Assembly: GCF_000482505.1 (NCBI RefSeq)
Contig: NZ_AXVL01000011.1
Coordinates: 39,675 to 103,674 of the forward strand
Direction of reading: 5' to 3'
Source of the DNA: Leptotrichia trevisanii DSM 22070
GTDB taxonomy: Bacteria > Fusobacteriota > Fusobacteriia > Fusobacteriales > Leptotrichiaceae
DNA: 64,000 bases
Position numbers and translations under genes: made by a program. Within the stretch, counting starts at the first letter, position 1. The number at the start of each line of letters is the position of its first letter. This document shows, in pieces, positions 61,479-64,000 of this stretch. The notes beneath the pieces were generated by a model. It was given only the letters and a program-made list of their open reading frames with translations. It ran no database searches and was not told where the DNA came from.

Positions 61479-64000
61479 ATGACTGCTAATTTACAAAAAT
61501 TTAATGAAGATATAAAAAAAGGTGCTAAAAAATATAACTTCACTAAAAAATCAATTCTTATTGCATTAGCCGCTTTATTAATCAGTTGCGGTGGCGGTGG
61601 AGGAGGTGGCGGTGGCTCTGCATCAGCAACTCCAACACCAACCCCTACGCCATCACCATCACCTGATACAGGTACGAAACCTACAGCACCGGTAACAACT
61701 AAACCAACTGTAACTACAACAAGCTCAGGATTAACATGGAATGATACTACTCTTTCGTACAACAAAGATAATCCGCATAATAATTCAAATTCAACACTTA
61801 CAGGTTCTGGTGTCAAAGTAGGAGTTATTGATGTAGGATTCCAAAATTCAGCATTTGATGCAGATTTAGCAGCAAAATTTGGAAGCCGTTTAACAAAACT
61901 TACAGTTCCTGGATTTACAGCCGAATCTACTGCAAATGACGATCACGGAATAGTTGTGGCTGATCTTGCAGCAGGTTCTTCAAACGGAATCGCCAAAGGA
62001 GCAACTGTTTATGGTATTGACGCTGGTAAACATGGTGAGAAGGGAACATATCCTAAAGTAACACTGGCAATGTATCAGGCATTGAAAGATAAAGGAGTTT
62101 CTATTTATAACCAGTCATTTGGAATTGACGGAGTAGTAACAGATTTTAACAGCAACTCAACTTCAAGCCACTATTATGGACATCAAATAGGAAGTGATCT
62201 ACTTAATTTCTATAAAACTGAAGTAAATAATGGTTCTTTATTCGTATGGGCAGCCGGAAATGATTCTTCTGACAAACAGCCTACACTTGAAGGGGGATTA
62301 CCTCACTTTGAACGTGAACTTGAAAAAGGATGGATAAATGTAGTTGCACTAACTTCAAAAGTTGAATCAAAATTAGGAGATACAAGCTGGGATAACCTAA
62401 CTCCTCTTTCACCTGCGGGAGTTGCTAAAAACTGGACTGTAACTGCAGTCGGGGATCAGACATTTTCAATAAAAGGACAAAATTATGTTGGTGGTGGTTC
62501 TTCGTTTGCAGCACCGCTTGTAACAGGAACAGCAGCATTGATTAAAGAAAAATATCCTTGGATGGACGCAAGTTTAATCCGTCAAACTATTTTATCAACA
62601 GCAACTGACATTGGTGCACCAGGTGTTGATGATGTTTATGGATGGGGACTTTTAAATGTTGATAAAGCTCTTAAAGGGCCTGCATTATTTAGTAAGCAGC
62701 TTGCACTTGGAGATAACGTAAATATCAACATTCCAAATGGAACTTATACTTTCTCAAATAATATTTCAGGAGATGCAGGTGTAGTTAAAGATGGAGCTGG
62801 AGATTTAATCTTATCTGGACATTCTACATTTACAGGGCCTACAACAGTAAAAGCAGGAAGATTGCAAGTAAATGGTGTTTATTCTTCATCAATCAGTGTA
62901 AGAAGACAAGCTACTCTTTCTACAAATAATGCTGTAATAAAAAATGATATTACAAATAATGGAACTCTGGAAAACTCTGGTTCAACACAAATTAGTGGAA
63001 ATTATCAGGCTTTGGAAAATTCAAGGGTTGTATCAGATTTAAATTCTAATATTCATGTAAAAGGAAAAGTTAATTTAAATAATTCAAGACTTGAAATAAA
63101 GCCAGAAGAAAATGGAGAAAGAAAATACGTAACAGCTAACGGAACTACACAAAATGTAATTACATCAGACAGCAAAATCGAAGGAAACTTTGAAAATGTA
63201 AACACTGATGAAATGTTAAATGCTAAAATCAACCAAAACGAAAATGCTGTTTCTGCAAAAGTAAGCAGAAAAAATGTATTAGACTATGTAGAAAAAATTG
63301 CAGAATCTGACGAAATGCAAAAAAATACTGCCGAAAACTTGGAAACTGCATTCCAAAAGTTAGATCAAAATATTGAAAATGGAACTGCTGGAAATGTCGC
63401 TCAATTTGAAAGAAAAGCTGCTAAACTCCAGGCACTTACTTCTTCAAACAGGGCAGCAGTTTTGGACAGTCTATCTGGACAAATTTATGCTTCTGCACAG
63501 GCACTTACATTCCAACATTCACATACTGTAAACAAGGACTTGTCAAACAGATTAGTTATGTTAGGAACACTTGACAATGTTGGAGATAATTTCGGATTGT
63601 GGATTTCTGGATTTGGTGCCAATGGTAAGTTAAAACAGGATGGATATGGTAAGGGAGATACTAAAGTTGCTGGTGGACAAGTCGGAGTTGACAAGCAGTT
63701 TGGTGAAAACTTGATTTTAGGTACTGCATTATCATACTCAAAAGCTGATGTTAAATTTGACAGATATGGTGGAAAATCTGATGCCAATAACTTTGGCGTT
63801 TCACTATATGGAAGATTAGGCAACAAAAATGTTCCGTTCTACTTGCAAGGACGTTTCGGAATAGGATTTGTTGACAGTGATGTTGAAAGAGATATTATTT
63901 TAAGTAACAATGACTTTACAAGAGCAAAGATTAATCATAATGACAAAGTCTATTCTGGATATTTGGAAACAGGATATGATATTAAGAATGATAATGGCGA
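61479..64000 (+). CDS. Subtilisin-like autotransporter lipoprotein, cut by the window edge
   Basis: 840 codons visible. GAAGGGAG precedes the ATG. A long signal ends LLISC (candidate lipidated Cys37), followed directly by nine Gly (38-46) and a Thr/Pro linker. The S8 protease domain (about 85-400) has Asp118 in GVIDVGF, His156 in DDHGIVVADLAAG and Ser342 in GGSSFAAPLVTGTAAL. Then PATR-type beta-helix sequence (VVKDGAGDLILSGHSTF, GPTTVKAGRLQVNG), a helical part, and an autotransporter beta-domain beginning near 700 (FGLWISGFGANGKLKQD). Type Va secretion; the barrel end is beyond the edge. DVG replaces the usual DTG; the triad is still complete. Confidence 0.9.
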   Translation, partial: MTANLQKFNEDIKKGAKKYNFTKKSILIALAALLISCGGGGGGGGGSASATPTPTPTPSPSPDTGTKPTAPVTTKPTVTTTSSGLTWNDTTLSYNKDNPHNNSNSTLTGSGVKVGVIDVGFQNSAFDADLAAKFGSRLTKLTVPGFTAESTANDDHGIVVADLAAGSSNGIAKGATVYGIDAGKHGEKGTYPKVTLAMYQALKDKGVSIYNQSFGIDGVVTDFNSNSTSSHYYGHQIGSDLLNFYKTEVNNGSLFVWAAGNDSSDKQPTLEGGLPHFERELEKGWINVVALTSKVESKLGDTSWDNLTPLSPAGVAKNWTVTAVGDQTFSIKGQNYVGGGSSFAAPLVTGTAALIKEKYPWMDASLIRQTILSTATDIGAPGVDDVYGWGLLNVDKALKGPALFSKQLALGDNVNINIPNGTYTFSNNISGDAGVVKDGAGDLILSGHSTFTGPTTVKAGRLQVNGVYSSSISVRRQATLSTNNAVIKNDITNNGTLENSGSTQISGNYQALENSRVVSDLNSNIHVKGKVNLNNSRLEIKPEENGERKYVTANGTTQNVITSDSKIEGNFENVNTDEMLNAKINQNENAVSAKVSRKNVLDYVEKIAESDEMQKNTAENLETAFQKLDQNIENGTAGNVAQFERKAAKLQALTSSNRAAVLDSLSGQIYASAQALTFQHSHTVNKDLSNRLVMLGTLDNVGDNFGLWISGFGANGKLKQDGYGKGDTKVAGGQVGVDKQFGENLILGTALSYSKADVKFDRYGGKSDANNFGVSLYGRLGNKNVPFYLQGRFGIGFVDSDVERDIILSNNDFTRAKINHNDKVYSGYLETGYDIKNDNG

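Noticed and set aside
61451..61816. 121-codon minus-strand frame opposite the autotransporter start
   Set aside because: Its Pro run mirrors the Gly run of the real gene; no ribosome site and it overlaps a strong CDS.
1..64000. tRNA genes or CRISPR arrays
   Set aside because: I found no cloverleaf with a GTTCRANYC arm and no regularly spaced repeats; absence by eye is not proof.

Overview
The window is strongly AT-rich, with a diderm gene set: an oversized LptD, an S8 autotransporter, an OmpA-domain protein and many small lipoproteins. It also carries fermentative pyruvate formate-lyase and low-GC-type housekeeping genes (Der, Adk, Map, rnpB). By family knowledge this fits the Fusobacteriota, most likely Leptotrichia or a close relative. 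That assignment is inference from gene content; no 16S gene is present.

Layout. 1-14.4 kb, almost all minus strand, is an accessory envelope region. It holds small lipoproteins, membrane proteins, a TraX-like protein and a tandem family of secreted proteins sharing one C-terminal domain, with several intact copies, one truncated copy and one relic. It ends in a five-gene operon coding for a DUF2628 protein, a small membrane protein, an OmpR-type regulator, its histidine kinase and a double-PepSY protein. Several promoters here, and one at 56.4 kb, share an 11-bp-period direct repeat exactly 10 nt upstream of the -10 position. I propose it as the binding site of that response regulator. 14.5-14.85 kb is rnpB. 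14.9-18.5 kb is a recombination scar: a 303-bp near-exact copy of the tktC 3' end, a hairpin-bearing remnant, an orphan livF, several frameshifted or truncated small genes and a truncated aldolase pseudogene. 18.7-37.9 kb is conserved core: OmpA-like, CutC, LptD, KtrAB, MarR, AI-2E exporter family, Der, DUF1304, Map, Adk, split transketolase, a GPH sugar symporter, an alpha/beta hydrolase and TmcAL. 38.0-41.95 kb (plus strand) is a sucrose operon, scrA-scrB-scrR, behind a promoter with a perfect 24-bp palindrome. 42.0-43.8 kb holds an amidotransferase, a secreted 2H phosphoesterase and a thioredoxin-like protein. 43.9-47.4 kb is pflB-pflA with an unusually structured spacer. 47.7-56.3 kb carries a possible split regulator, HemZ, UppP, SfsA, a TPR protein, a quinone-reductase-like flavoprotein and DUF4153. 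56.6-61.3 kb (plus) carries a ComEA-like protein, AccC, PxpA, an esterase and an Ogg2-type glycosylase. 61.5 kb to the edge is a subtilisin-like autotransporter lipoprotein.

Most interesting points: (1) two diverged copies of a structured element in the tktN-tktC and pflB-pflA spacers, in the same orientation relative to transcription, with compensatory changes in two helices; (2) the direct-repeat promoter code linked to the local two-component system; (3) an apparently free-standing ~75-nt RNA gene upstream of adk, plus a hairpin-bridged Shine-Dalgarno on adk itself; (4) a duplication-and-decay history of the secreted family at 1-3.5 kb.

Folding, covariation and homology statements are from reading by eye; no search or folding program was run.
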